Origin: Kingdonia uniflora
Taxonomy: Eukaryota > Streptophyta > Magnoliopsida > Ranunculales > Circaeasteraceae
NCBI GenBank assembly: GCA_014058105.1
Contig: JACGCM010002659.1
Span: 3,890,465 to 3,954,464 of the forward strand
Direction of reading: 5' to 3'
Length of the DNA stretch: 64,000 nt
The translations under genes and the position numbers were made by a program. Of this stretch, positions 34,904 to 47,146 are shown piece by piece (the first letter of the stretch is position 1; each line of letters starts with the position of its first letter). The notes beneath the pieces are model-generated. The model had not been told where the DNA came from. It made no database searches and saw only the letters and a list, made by a program, of their open reading frames with translations.

Positions 34904-35380
34904 TGTAGTTGCATATTTCCCAGATTCGACAAGAATAAGCCAGCATAGCATAGTCGAAGACAACCCAGCATTCGAGAAGACGGCTCTTTTACAACCACAA
35001 GTCCTAGACCTACTAAAAGTAGCCGTTGTGATTAGTCAAGAAAGAGCCGTTAAAGATCTGCGAAGTTCGCCCACTACCCCCGAAAAAGTAAACTATTTTT
35101 CTTTTTTGTAAATTGCCTGTATCTACTATAAATACCGGCAGAGAATAAATTATTCAGATTCGTAACTTTGCTATTCATTCTTCCTTATTGTATTGTCACA
35201 CTAAAAACTGTAATAACTAGCAACCTATTAGATTTTACATTAAAATCCTCCTCGAGGTCGTGGTTTTTCTCAGCCTTTACTGAGTTTCCACGTAAATTTT
35301 TATTCGTTTAAGCCTATTATTGCATCATCCTTACTAAAGGTATTGGCAAAGATTATCCTCCTAGAAAATACACCATTACA
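34904..35380 (+). mobile_element. 5' LTR of element C
   Basis: 477 bp, TGTAGTTGCATATTTC..CACCATTACA. TATAAATA at 35127-35134. CTCGAGGTCGTGGTTTTTCTCAG in the leader resembles the A and B LTRs. The PBS TTGGCGTTGTCTGTAGGAA follows at about 35382-35400. Confidence 0.82.
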
Positions 35381-35441
35381 ATTGGCGTTGTCTGTAGGAA
35401 TACCGCACTTTTTTTACCTCCTATGATCTAAAACTAATTCG

Positions 35442-36900
35442 ATGACAAACATGAATCTCCGAAGCCATTCAAGCACGTTGAGGAATCATGAAATTAACCC
35501 GATACCAGAAACAATCAATCTACACAGTGCAGTGATCAAACTTCAGAGACAAATAGAATCTGATCGAGTCCAGAGGTTGGAAGATCAGCGCATTCATGCC
35601 CAAGCTTTTCAAGTCGAAAGATACGAAAGGAGAAAGGCCTTTAGCTAACAGAGTCAGACACATAAGAAAGAAATGAAGAATTTACAAAGAACTCAGGATC
35701 GGCTTACTGGCCGTCAAACGTCGCCTCCTCAGGCCCGAAGTGATCATCGCTCCAGGGCAACCCAAATAGAGAACCATCCAAGAGAATAACAAGTACAAAC
35801 TTCCCAATCCAGATCCAGAAATCCTGATAGGGTTTCTAGACATTTCAGACTTACATCCTCAGCATCGACAACCCAAGGATGTCGACGTACGCATTATCAG
35901 ACTCCATTACCACTGGAAAGACGACCTATCAGGGACCTGAAAGACAGGGAGACTTTAATTTATAGGTAGCAGCTATTCCAATTCCTCTACCACAATTCAT
36001 CACCTTGGAGGACCTAAATAATAGGATCCAAGCCATAAGCTATGATATCTCTAGCCAAAGGTCTACTCTCGATAGAATCAAGACAAATCCCATATCTCCT
36101 TATCTCAAAGTTATGCCCATACCAGATAATTTCTACATGCCAAAATTTATTCAATATGCAGGCCTCACTGACTCTCTCACCCACGTTCGACACTTCAAAG
36201 CCATAGTTGGATTGTACTCCAAACTCAACCACATGCTATGCAGATTATTCAACATGAGCCTAAAAGCGGAACCGCTCAGATGGTTCCACACTATCCTCGA
36301 AGGCTCCATCACCACATTCAGCCAGTTACAGCGTCTCTTCGAGTTAAATTATGCTCATGCTAAGGAGCGAGATATAATTGTAGATTCTTTGTTCTTCTTT
36401 GAGCAAGGTGCAAAAGAAACCTTGGCAAGCTTTTACAAACGTTTCTGGCAGGAAACACGAAAAATTGGGAACTCGGATCCCAAAATTGTCATTCCAGCAT
36501 TCACCTCAGCCCTGCATATCAACTTCAAAGTTTGAGAATAACTTACCCTGCACAAGCCTAAAATAGTGGCAGAAATGATTGATGTTGTTAATAACTACAT
36601 TGAATTAGAACTATCAAAAAATGATAAGATGAAAAGCTCCTCTGTCATCTATTTTCGTGAAGCTTTTTATCTCTAACACAAAAATTAACCACTACTGAAG
36701 CACCCAAGCAACGCAGAAGAAACACTGACAACACTAAAAGAAGGGACGGAAGGCCAGACAGACCCGTCCCAGTTCTACCTATAATGACAACAAATATTTT
36801 CGCTATCTTACCAACGATAAAGGGAGATAAATTCTATCGGGCAGCGTAAGCAATTCCTGATATCCCCAATAAACCTTTATGTCAATATTACAATGTGCAT
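35442..36900 (+). pseudogene. Element C gag
   Basis: N-terminal coiled-coil-like stretch at 35442-35645 (LHSAVIKLQRQIESDRVQRLEDQ). The gag core in 36005-36535 reads YLKVMPIPDNFYMPKFIQYAG, LRWFHTILEGSITTFSQLQ, LFELNYAHA and ETLASFYKRFWQE. It ends with a stop at 36533, and there is a degraded knuckle CQYYNVHSHETDNCYSL near 36885-36930. The gag differs more from A and B than they do from each other. Confidence 0.7.
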
Positions 36901-37132
36901 AGTCACGAAACTGACAACTGCTACTCTCTCATTCGAATTTTTCATCATATTCTATTAGGTGGGAGACTTCATAATTATGTAGTCGATATTCAGAAGTTCC
37001 TCGAAGACAAAAAAAAAAACAAAGACGTTGGTCAAGAACAAGCCTAAGGGCAAGCCCGCCATCTTTACATGATCGAAATTGTGAAAGGAAAGAAAACAAA
37101 AATAAGACGATCGAGTCACATCTTGTTGCAAA

Positions 37133-37525
37133 ATGACATTCTTAGACAAATCAGCAAAACTTTTCCCCAGCTCCAGCAAATCAAAACACCCATACCATAT
37201 TACCTTTGAGGACTGTGACACCAGCCATGTCAAGTACCCTCATGATGGCCCTCTAGTCAATATGCTCAAAGTAGGACAAGACTACCTACATACGCTGCTC
37301 GTCGATATAGGAGGTGCCACAGATGTTCTATTCAAAAGGGCAATTGATATTATGGGTCTCAAAGACTCGGTGAAAGCTTTGACAGCCACCATCACAGGTT
37401 TTAACGGTTCAAAAGAATCAACCACAGGAGTGATCACCCTACCAGTTCAAGCGGGGTTAGAAACCACTTTTGTTAAATTTGTGGTCATCGATGCTGAGTC
37501 CAAGTACTTGGGGATTTTAGGATAA
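37133..37525 (+). pseudogene. Element C protease region
   Basis: 130 codons: HITFEDCDTSHVKYPHDGPL, then YLHTLLVDIGGATDVLFKRAID, then SKYLGILG before a stop. The active-site triad reads DIG instead of DTG, so activity is doubtful. It corresponds to element A 22248-22916. Confidence 0.7.
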
Positions 37526-37816
37526 AGTTGCCTACTTTAAATCAAAGTAGTACCCTCGACTTATCATCTAGTATTGCGATTTACAACAAATCACGGAGTC
37601 TATGAAATCAAAGGCAGCCAAACAGCTGTACGTATGTGCGAGAATACCACCACCAACTCTCATACGATGAAACTTCTCAAGGCATAAAAACTACATCAGG
37701 AAATACTCCCCACGTTCGAACAACATGATACCGAGCTAGTAGATTCTATCGAACTCGATGGGCCGGGGCGTAACACCTTCATTGACTCCAAGTTGTCATC
37801 AGATGAAAAATAAATC

Positions 37817-39050
37817 ATGATCCAGCTCCTGAAGAAAAATGTTGACATCTTTGCATGGCCTTTCCAAGAGATGCTCGACATTAATCCTTCGATCGCATGC
37901 CACAAGCTCAACCTCTTTCTAGACAACAAAGCAGTTATACAAAAATCTCGAAATCTAGCTCCCCGCCTTCGCGAAGCCGTTAATGAGGAAATTGACAAAC
38001 TCCTTCTTGTAGGATTTATCAGGGAAACAAAGTATCCAAAATGGGTTTCTAACATAGTAACGGTCCCAAAGAAAAATGGGAAGATAAGAGTTTGTGCTAA
38101 TTTTACAGAGCCCAACAAGTTTATAACCAAAGATAACTTTCCTCTTCCACTGATCCCACAACTCCTCTACTCTGTAGTAGGGCACAGACTTCTTTCAATG
38201 ATGGATGCAGCCTATGGATACAATCAGGTTCCACTCGCTGAAGAAGATCAGGAAAATAAAACTTTTGTCGCAGAAGGAGGTCTTTACTGTTACACAGTAA
38301 TTCCTTTAGGGTTGAAGAATGCATGAGCCACTTACCAACGGCTAGTCACAAAAATGCTCAAAGATCATTTAGGCCAAATCATGGAGGTATACATCGATGA
38401 TATGATTTGCAAGAGCTTGAAGCGTGAAGATCATTGCAACAACCTCCAAACCATCTTCGATATCTTCCGTATATACTAGATGAAACTCAGCCTAGAAAAA
38501 TGCCAATTCGGTGTCGCATCTAGAAAATTTTTGGGACACCTAGTTTGTAAGAGGGGAATCGAAATCAATCTGGCACAAATAAAGGCACTCATGGTAATGC
38601 CATCTCCACGAATGAAAAAAGATGTACACAAATTTGCTGGCAAGATTGCAGCTCTTCACCAGTTTATCTCCAAGTCATCTGATCGATTCAAACTTCTTTA
38701 CCTCATTCTTCGTGGAAATCCCACTCTAATGCCCAAAAAATAGCATAAAGAAATTATTTGGACTAATGACTATGAATTGGCTTTCTAAGATCTTAAACGA
38801 TACTTTGGGCGTCCTCCTATAATGAGTACTCTAGTTGATGGTGAAACACTGACAATATACTTATCCACAACTGATGATTCCATAAACTCTGTCCTTATTC
38901 GAGAAGATGATGGTGTAGAAAAACCAATATACTTCATCAGCAAGACTCTCATGCCTACTAAAAAAGATATACATTAACAGATAAATAGCTACTCACCTTG
39001 GTCTACAGCTCTTAGAAACCTCAACCTTATTTCCTAGCTCATCCTTTCAA
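37817..39050 (+). pseudogene. Element C reverse transcriptase and Ty3-type RNase H
   Basis: RT 37817-38743: LLLVGFIRETKYPKWVSNIVTVPKKNGKIRVC, LLSMMDAAYGYNQVPLAEED, the catalytic YIDDMICKSLKREDH (about 38390-38425), and FGVASRKFLGHLVCKRGI. RNase H from 38750: TIYLSTTDDSINSVLIRE.. KPIYFISKTL. Stops at 38324, 38479, 38741 and near 38788 interrupt an otherwise readable frame, suggesting mostly point mutations. Confidence 0.8.
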
Positions 39051-39129
39051 AGTCATTACTAAATACCCTCTTAAACTTATACTCTCTAAAAAAGAAAAAT
39101 CTCAAAGAGTTCAGCAATGGTCCGTCTTC

Positions 39130-39700
39130 CTCGGCGAATATGACATTTCCTTCGAGCCTCAAATATCAATTAAAGGACAAGCAATAGATGATTTCTTGGT
39201 AGATTTTCCAGTTGAAGACCCCGATTGGGAAGAACTCGAAGAAGTATTGGTTGATGACTTAATTGTAGAGCCAGACGCCTGGTCACAGAGCACGGGATAA
39301 AGACTCTTCACAGATGGATTTCCTGGACCGCGAGGATCAGGAATCGACATCGTTCTCGTTACACCATCCAATCATCGCACCGAGAAAGCTATTAAACTCA
39401 AATTCTATGCCACTAACAATGAAACCGAATATGAAGTTATTCTTCATGGACTGGATCTAGCTAAAATACTTGGGGCAGAAGAAATAGCTGTATATGTCGA
39501 CTCCTTACTTGTCATCAATCATTACAACAAGACATTCAAGACATCAGGCAAAATGGTTGATTATGCATCACGCGTCGAAGAAAAAATACACAAATTTAGA
39601 TCATCAACAATCTCTTACCTCCCTCGAGCCAAAAATCGCGACGTTGACGCATTGGCATACATTGCCGCAATGCTCGAAGATAGTGAAAAAAGAACTTTGG
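39130..39700 (+). pseudogene. Element C second RNase H domain
   Basis: After the RT/RNase H linker (QAIDDFLVDFPVEDPDWEE), the reading RLFTDGFPGPRGSGIDIVLV .. ATNNETEYEVILHGLDLA .. AVYVDSLLVINHY .. NRDVDALAYIA shows the RNase H acidic residues TDG, NNETEYE, DS and D. The best-preserved extra RNase H in the window; this domain is typical of Tat elements. Confidence 0.72.
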
Positions 39701-39749
39701 AAGTCGAAGTTATCGACCATTCCAGTCTCGATATAAGCTATACGATGCA

Positions 39750-40985
39750 AGTTAATGTTACTGAAGGTGAAAATGAAGACGATTGGAGAAGACCTTTTTA
39801 TGCATACCTCAATTCAAATATCCTTCCAAGTAACAAAGAAGGGGCCCGATCACTCTAGGCCAAATACCCAAGATTCACAGTCCAAGATAACATCCTCTAT
39901 CGCATTACAGGAGGGGAACCTCTTATTGAATGCATCTCTCAGAAGCCAGCCCGAATATAAATTAAAAAACTTTACGAAGGGATCTGCGCAGCTCATATTT
40001 CAGGACGATTATTGGCCCAACAACAATTCAATCAAGGGTTATACTGGTCAAAAATGCGACAAGACTGCGAAGACTTTGTTCGTAGGTGCTACAAATGCCA
40101 AATCCATGCTCAAAACATCAAAAACCCAATACTCGACTTGTTCATAAGCAATGTCCTCTGGCCATTCAAAAGATGGGGGATCGATATCATTGGACCCTTC
40201 CACCCAGCATCGAGCAATCGTAAATTCATTCTCGTGGCCACAAACTACTTCACCAAATAGGTCAAAGTAGTTCCCCTATGTCACACTGAAGAAAATGAAG
40301 TCATTAAGTTTCTTTGGGAATACATCATAACCAGATTTGGCTGCCCACATATGATACGTTCTGATAACGGTAAATAATTCATCAGCAGCAAAGTTCTTAG
40401 TTTCCTCCACAAATACAAAATTTAACTATCTACTTTGACACCATAATACCCTCAGGGTAACGGACGAGCTGAAGACATAAACAAAAGCATCAAATCAGGA
40501 CTGCGCAAACACTTCGACGAGAAGAATGGCAGATTGGTCGAGGAATTACTAAGCATTCTCTGGGAATGTAGGAAAACTCGTCGAATATCTACAGGTTATA
40601 CTCTATTTATGATGGCCTTCAACACCGAAGCTGTCATACCTTCGGACCTCGATCTACCTAGTAGTCAAAGATAAATCGTAGATGAAGACAATAAGTTGGG
40701 TCTCCTCTACAACCTCAACTGGATCAAAGAAACCTGAGATAAAGCCATTGCAGACTTGGGATGGTACCATGACACACTGAAGAAAGCTTACAACAATAAA
40801 GTTTGAAAGTAAAAATTTGGCATTGGTGACCTTGTCCTACGACGAATTCAAGATAGTACTCGACCTAAGAATTTCGGCAAATTGTCAAAAAATTGGGAAT
40901 GACCATATATTGTTAGTGACAAAACTGGTAGCGGGACTTACTGGCTAATGACTAAAGATAAAATACAGCTCGAATATCCGTAGAA
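39750..40985 (+). pseudogene. Element C integrase
   Basis: Zinc-binding region near 40060-40110 (RRCYKCQIH), core KRWGIDIIGPFHP and LVATNYFTK*VKVV (40170-40270), IRSDNGK*F (about 40350-40385), YPQGNGRAED (about 40448-40480, the E of DDE), then YNLNWIKET and a C-terminal GDLVLRRI. D, D and E are all readable, but at least eight stops occur. Confidence 0.72.
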
Positions 40986-41044
40986 TACAGCCTAACTAAT
41001 AATGCTTTTCAGATCACAACTGTAACCACTTTTGCCGATTCCAA

Positions 41045-41245
41045 TATAATTATCTTTACTTTTCAATTCATCTTTACTATCTTTACTCAGTCTCGATCCA
41101 TACTTGATACATATGCATTCAAACTAACAATCATCTTTACCATCTTTACAATCATCTTTACTATCTTTATAATCATATTTACTATCTTTACTTAATCTCG
41201 ATCCATACTTGACAAGTATGCATCAAAACTAACATTCAATTCTTC
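41045..41245 (+). repeat. 105-bp tandem repeat between pol and antisense region (C)
   Basis: TCTCGATCCATACTTGA recurs at 41091 and 41196 (period 105), followed by ATGCATTCAAACTAAC-like sequence. Inside the unit, ATCTTTACTATCTTTAC forms shorter repeats of about 20 bp. It sits at the same place as the 157-bp repeat of A and the 44-bp repeat of B. Confidence 0.75.
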
Positions 41246-42072
41246 GCCAAACACTATCCAACTACAGGATAAACTTGTTTGCATTCATTACTTATCGAAT
41301 GAACATGTCATTTTTTCTTCATTTAAATCCAAACCCAGATATCCCATTGAGGACTCACATCTGGTAATCAATCCTGATACTTGCCATTACATGGCCATCT
41401 TTCAATCATTGCGACAACTTGCTTCAAAGTAACAATTTTGCTACTATCTACATTCATATTTCAATCTATCGATCTTGTCGAATATAAAAACTTAGCAAAA
41501 GTTCCACAAAAACTATGCATTAATTATTTTCAAACAAATTCTTTGAAAACATAAACATCATCATTTAGAACATAACAAAATATTGTTTTGGTCCCATCGA
41601 CCATTTTTACATCTCTCATCCAAAAAAACAAAAGTTTTTTTACAGCAATGATTTACTCTGCAAGGGGAGACACTATATCATCAACCTTCACGAATTCACC
41701 TGGCGCAAGCACATCAAGTATTTCCCTGGGATGCAAACCCTCGATATTCATCATCGCAAAATCATCAACAACATCCATCCCACTAGGAATCTCAGGGGTT
41801 TCCAGAACATCATATTTTACCTCTTAATCATCAAAAACCAAGTTCCCCGCAATGACCAATTCTTTTTAATGAATTTTCCTCTGCTCAGTTACCTCGAACT
41901 GCCCTACATAATTAGCCTTCACCTTCCTACACGTGTTAAGGCTGTCTCGCATCAGTTCAGCCCTTACCTCCTCCAAAATCTTCCCATGCTCCACCACCAT
42001 CGACCTTCGAACAACATTGACCTACTCCCGTACATCCTTCTCAAAGTTTGTTCTAAGCAATGCCAAAGACTC

Positions 42073-45000
42073 CTATTTATCCTTCACCAGGCCGGCCCTT
42101 ATCTCCTCGACCTGCTTGTCCCAAGCTTTCTTTGCATCACGAAGGGCAACCTCCTTCGCCTTCCCAACATTCAACATGTACCATTTCAACTTCACATTCA
42201 GCTCCATCTTCTGCTCGATTAGATCTTCTTTTTCTTTTACCAGATCTTTCTCGATATTCTTGTAAGCAACCAGCTGATTTGCCAAAGTGTCACCACTGAC
42301 AATGCGACCTTTGGCCTCAGTCAACAACTTTTTGATATGCATTACATTCATAATATGAGTATTCGAATGAGGTACCATATTCTTTAAACGAATCAAAGTA
42401 GAAAAAATTCTCACCTTCGACATGTTTCTGCGGCCCTCGCTAAGAAAAATTATCAAACTCCCTGCCCCGACCAAACAATCATCAACTTTCACCTCTAACA
42501 CAGTTGTCCCTGACAAATATACGTCCATGGTCTTTTGGACCTCCATCTCAGATTCCTCAACATATTTCTTCTTCGATGATTCCGAAGATGCCTTCTTCTT
42601 TGAAAGCATGCACGTCAACGCTAGTGGAGGTTGCCCATCAGGCATAGCAATTGGTGTCTCGACTTTTGCCCCTTCCTCGACAGTCGACCTTCGAGACATC
42701 CTCTTCGGGGGTAACAACGGGGTAATAACTTGACTGACCACCCTTTTCTTCTTCCCCTTCCCCGAAGTTTTTGTGAACATCGAATTTCTCTAAGTCGTTA
42801 CAGAGTCTGTCATATACCCAGCTAGCGAAGGATTTTCCAAAGGCAAGCTCAACTCTGCAACCCTTTTGTTCCTCGCAGACATCTTTCTGTCAATTACTGG
42901 AACTTCTGCCCCTTTAGTCCTCGACCTCTTTAAGCCTGCCTCTTGCAGCAATGTGCCTACTTTCTCTTGGTCGATGACAAGATTGTTGATCCTACCGTAA
43001 AACCCCCTCCTGATATTGTACAGTTGTTCATGTACTTCCGAGTTCCTATCAATCTCCTTCAAAGCTGTACAAAAGAAAACCCAGTTACACAACAATTTTG
43101 ATAATAAGTTAAACCAAATCTTTGATAATTACGTTACCTAACCACACACTTAGATGGAAAGCTTTTCTTTTCAAAGGCTCCCCAAGATCTTTCTTGTCAA
43201 ACTCATAATTCCTCGACACAAGAAGACGCTCATCACTATACCGCCCTCCTGTTGAAACCATGTCTTAAAATAACGGTCTCTTCATAAACCTTGACAAGTA
43301 TCGATAACTTAGCTTTTGAGGGTTTTGTTTAAGTGTGTAGTACACACATATATCATCCACTATGATCAACTCTTCACCCCTTGCCTTTAATCGACCATTT
43401 ATCACCCCACATACACGAAGAAAGTCATAAACATTTGGGTTGAACTGACCAGGTGTAACATTAAAAAAATTTAAAAGCTTCTTTTGATCAGCTCGAAGTG
43501 GAAGCTTTAAACCCTTTTTAATTTGTTCTCGATGAACAAGAATCCCACCCAAAGGAATTTCTTGATCATACTGATATTCCTCTAACCTAATATCTTGAGG
43601 AATACCATATTTCTTCTTGAAACTCAGTATCTCTTTTGTTTCTAGAGCCTCTCCATAACAAGCCTCCTCACCCTCATTAACATCTTCCTCCCCACCCTTA
43701 CTACCTTCTTGATTACTAGCCTGTGGCTCGTGATCCACATCTGTCTCGTTACTATCCTCGTCTGAAACAACCACATACCTGGGTATAACCTTAAATTGGT
43801 CAATACTTGCCACATCCGCACTACTCAACCCCACCCTATAACTGCCACCCAACTTTTGGACACACGCTATAACATTGATTAACAAAGGTTCTACATCTTC
43901 CATGTTCCTGAAGATTTCTTTATCATCAATATTGTTAGGTTCAACCATTTTTATGAACCTGAAAATCAGATTCTATTTTTTAACAAAAGATTAGTATCTA
44001 TTATATCTGATACATTATATATGTTCATATGTTAATATATTAATATAATTGTCGAGTTTCATCTTCAACACATCATTACTATCTATATTATCTGATTGAT
44101 ATCATTGCTACTTGAATGCACAATTAGTACATTCAGTTCTCGATACAATATTTTTTACTATTTTTCTAAGTGCTAAACATCGATTACTATACTTATGTTT
44201 TTTTCCCAAAATTCAGGGACCTCAAACTTCTTGAGTAAAATTTGCCTGTTTCTCGCCCAAACGAAACAAATTTTTAAAAATATGGGAATCCGCCTTCCCC
44301 GGCGTAAAACCCAGTCACATCACATATAATCCGGCATTCCATTACCAAACTCCTCCCAAAATTTGGCAAATTCCTCCACAGTCACGCCGTCAAGACAGCG
44401 ACATCCACCAATCACTCTCTTCACTCATCGCCACACATTTCCACAACCTCTCTCTCTCAACCACCCTTAACCCACATTTACGACAACATTGCCACAATCA
44501 AACATACCATAAGCCCTCCATATCATAACCAATTTTCTAAATAACCCTACCACAATAATTCTATAATTACTTCCACTGCACCCTTCCTCATCACAATTCC
44601 TTTCTATACTATCATTATCATATCTACAAATATAAAGGGTTTCAATAAAATCTAAACATATCAACAAAATACAACAAAACCACTAACCTTGGATTCGCGC
44701 TGCCTCGGTATCCTTCTGCTTAGCACGCTTTGCCCTATCAATTAAAATACTTATCTCCTCCTTCCTAATTATTGACAACGATTCTAATGACGAGCACAAG
44801 GAATTCACACTTACAGGAATTTTTTTAAAGTTTGTGAAATGTGAACAGTTGCCTACCATAAGGCTATTTATATACCCTACGCGACTGTTCATTGTACCAC
44901 TTCACAACCGTTCGAGTACTCGAGCATAATGCCTTACCCGTCTTTTCTCAAAGTCTTTGCTTCTTAACCTTCTAAAAGCCAACAACCTCATACACTCTTG

Positions 45001-45138
45001 CTTTAACCCTTCCATATCTCTTTGAACATCCTCTGATATATCCATACTCGACAAAACAAAGCCTATTTTATGACAAAGATGTTGTACATCCATTTCCTTA
45101 TACTTTAAAATATCTCCCACAGGAGTACACCTAGCCAT
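42073..45138 (-). pseudogene. Antisense coding region of element C
   Basis: Opposite to gag-pol. Pieces from N- to C-terminus on the minus strand: 44902-45138 (MARCTPVGDILKYKEMDVQH.., basic), 44683-44892 (ends RIQG at a donor-like AAG|GTTAGT), 43265-43948 (227 codons), 42790-43095, 42073-42780 (235 codons). The 227-codon piece has an acidic patch ([14 protein letters not shown]) and the block [16 protein letters not shown] .. [12 protein letters not shown] .. [19 protein letters not shown] recognise the latter as the domain common to Tat antisense ORFs and related plant transposon proteins. The last piece is lysine-rich (GKGKKKR), then coiled coil. Likely several exons. Confidence 0.6.
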
Positions 45139-46829
45139 TTGATTAATTACCTACACACATTTTTACCTTATTTATAGTTCTCCTATATTCTCGGGAAGAT
45201 CTTCCACACAAAATTTAAAATTTAAAATTTATTCGACAATTCCATTACCAACTACAATATTGTGTTTGTAAATTTCATTCAATCATACAAGTCACAATAT
45301 CTTCGACAAACATTTATCACTACAAACATCGACAAAAAATTATGACAAACAAAAATCATTCTATTTCGCAGTACAACACTTATTCGATAATTACATTGCT
45401 CTGCCTAATGAAACAAATGTCTTCAACAGTTCTGGGTTGAACCCTCATCCTCCTCCTTAACCAACAGTTTAACATGAGAATAAATGCTACTTACACGCTC
45501 TGAAGGACTCACAAATTTAAGTTAGCAATGAAATTGAAACTCCTCTTCTCCATCTTTCGCTTCTGCCTCTCTCATCACTTCATAATTAGGTTATACTGGA
45601 ACTTCCATTTAAAAATTGATGCATCAGTTTCCGAAGTAATGCCTAAATAGTTCTCAATACTTAGCTTGAACGCGACTGAACTGTTCCTTACGTACTTCCA
45701 CCCTGGTCTTCACCATTTCCTCAAATGCAAAATCTTAATTTTTTTAAGTACATGGGGTACTTATAGTACAACAAAGTCTAAGTCAATCCAATCCCACATT
45801 TATTTTTCATTGGAACTTTACACATCCGAGTCAAATGAATCATCCTCAAAATCCGTTCTTGGTCCCACACAAATATATTATAATTCGAGATATATTAAAC
45901 TCGACACTCATATACATTCGACACAATCTACCTCGACATCAAATAAATTTGATTACTTATTTATTTCAAACTTTAAGATCGCAAAACTACAAACACAATA
46001 AAAGATCGAAGAACAAAGTTTATCCATAAACTATCTGTTACATTTTACATTTTACATTTTACATTCAACAATTCACTCCTTCGATTACATTACATCTAAG
46101 TACATTTTACTCTGTTATTTGAGATGAAGAACTAAATGCTGCGTGCTTCTTTTTACCAGAATATGACATTAGCTCTGGTAAAAAGGGTAACGATATGTTA
46201 AGAAACTCAATGAATCTCAGGCCAGGGAACTTCTAAACAGAGCTGCCTCTAAAGAAAGATAGCAGCAGAAAATTGCAAAAGTTCTATGGGTCCACATGAT
46301 CCACAGGACGCCAAGCCAGCCTTCGCATCGTCATCTTCAATATTAGTTGTAGCCCCTTCTCCAAATATTTGATGAACTCCAATACCTTTTGCAATAGTAA
46401 CTGACACTAGCTCCAATGGATATCCCGCGTGAAAATGCTCTCTAACTCCACCTCCTCAATTCTCCCCACCATGATGGCCATCGGTATAGGATTAAACAAC
46501 GAAGACTTACAACCAAACTTTACCTCTGTATAGTCATCACGGTAACCATCTACAACCTCAGGCCACTTGCTATGCTATGCCTGGGGTGACATCTTTCCCA
46601 ATCAATCACCGAACAAATCCTTCTATAAACCATCTATTTATAACATCCACTTCCAGTTGCAAAGTCCAATGTCCTGCATTAAATGTTTCTCGGGAAAAAC
46701 ATGACCAGATTCACTTGACTTTGACCTTGAAAATGATAATATGAAGACTTGTGTAAACATTCGAAAACCTCTTCATCTTCCAATTTCTTCTCAACATAAC
46801 CATAAGTACTTATGTCGAGAATGAGGCGA
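45139..46829 (-). other. Element C 3' region, mostly non-coding
   Basis: Weak minus-strand coding traces remain (46679-46924, YGYVEKKLEDEEVFECLHKSS..; its N-terminal part overlaps the LTR edge), so the antisense gene may reach toward the 3' LTR. A short tandem run, (TTACATT)4, occupies 46038-46065. The last bases before the LTR (GAGAATGAGGCGA, 46817-46829) look like a polypurine tract. Confidence 0.45.
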
Positions 46830-47146
46830 TGTAGTAGCATATTTCTCAGATTCGACAAGGATGAGCCAGCATAACATAGTTGAAGACAGCCCAGCATTCG
46901 AGAAGATGCCACGTCTACAACCACAAGTCCTTGACCTACTAAAATTAACTATTATGCTTGGTCAGGAATGAGCCGTTAGAGATTCGCAAAGTTTGCCCAC
47001 TACCCCCGAAATAGGAAACTGCTTTTCCTTTTTGTAAACTGCCTGTATCTAATATAAATGCAGGCAGAAAATAAATTATTCAGATCCACAACTTTGCTAT
47101 TCATTCTTCCTTATTGTACTGTCACATCAAAAATTGTAATAACTGA
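46830..47146 (+). mobile_element. 3' LTR of element C, right end deleted
   Basis: Starts TGTAGTAGCATATTTC and follows the 5' LTR collinearly up to GTAATAACT (position 35220 in the 5' copy). It then switches directly to element B RT coding sequence (AAAATCAGAGTCTGCGTGG). 317 of 477 bp remain. Confidence 0.8.

Larger units (their letters stand above)
34904..47146 (+). mobile_element. Tat-lineage Ty3/gypsy element C, nested in B
   Basis: 5' LTR 34904-35380; PBS; gag; protease; RT; RNase H; second RNase H; integrase (end ~40985); tandem repeats (41045-41245); antisense coding region (about 42073-46920, minus strand); polypurine tract; 3' LTR from 46830, truncated at about 47146. It interrupts element B between the protease and RT. 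The right border is a deletion: about 160 bp of C's LTR and about 0.3 kb of B are missing, so no TSD can be seen. Multiple stops in all pol domains. Confidence 0.82.

Noticed and set aside
46038..46065. (TTACATT)4 as interstitial telomere repeat
   Set aside because: The unit is 7 bp but not TTTAGGG or a known variant; it is a short local microsatellite.
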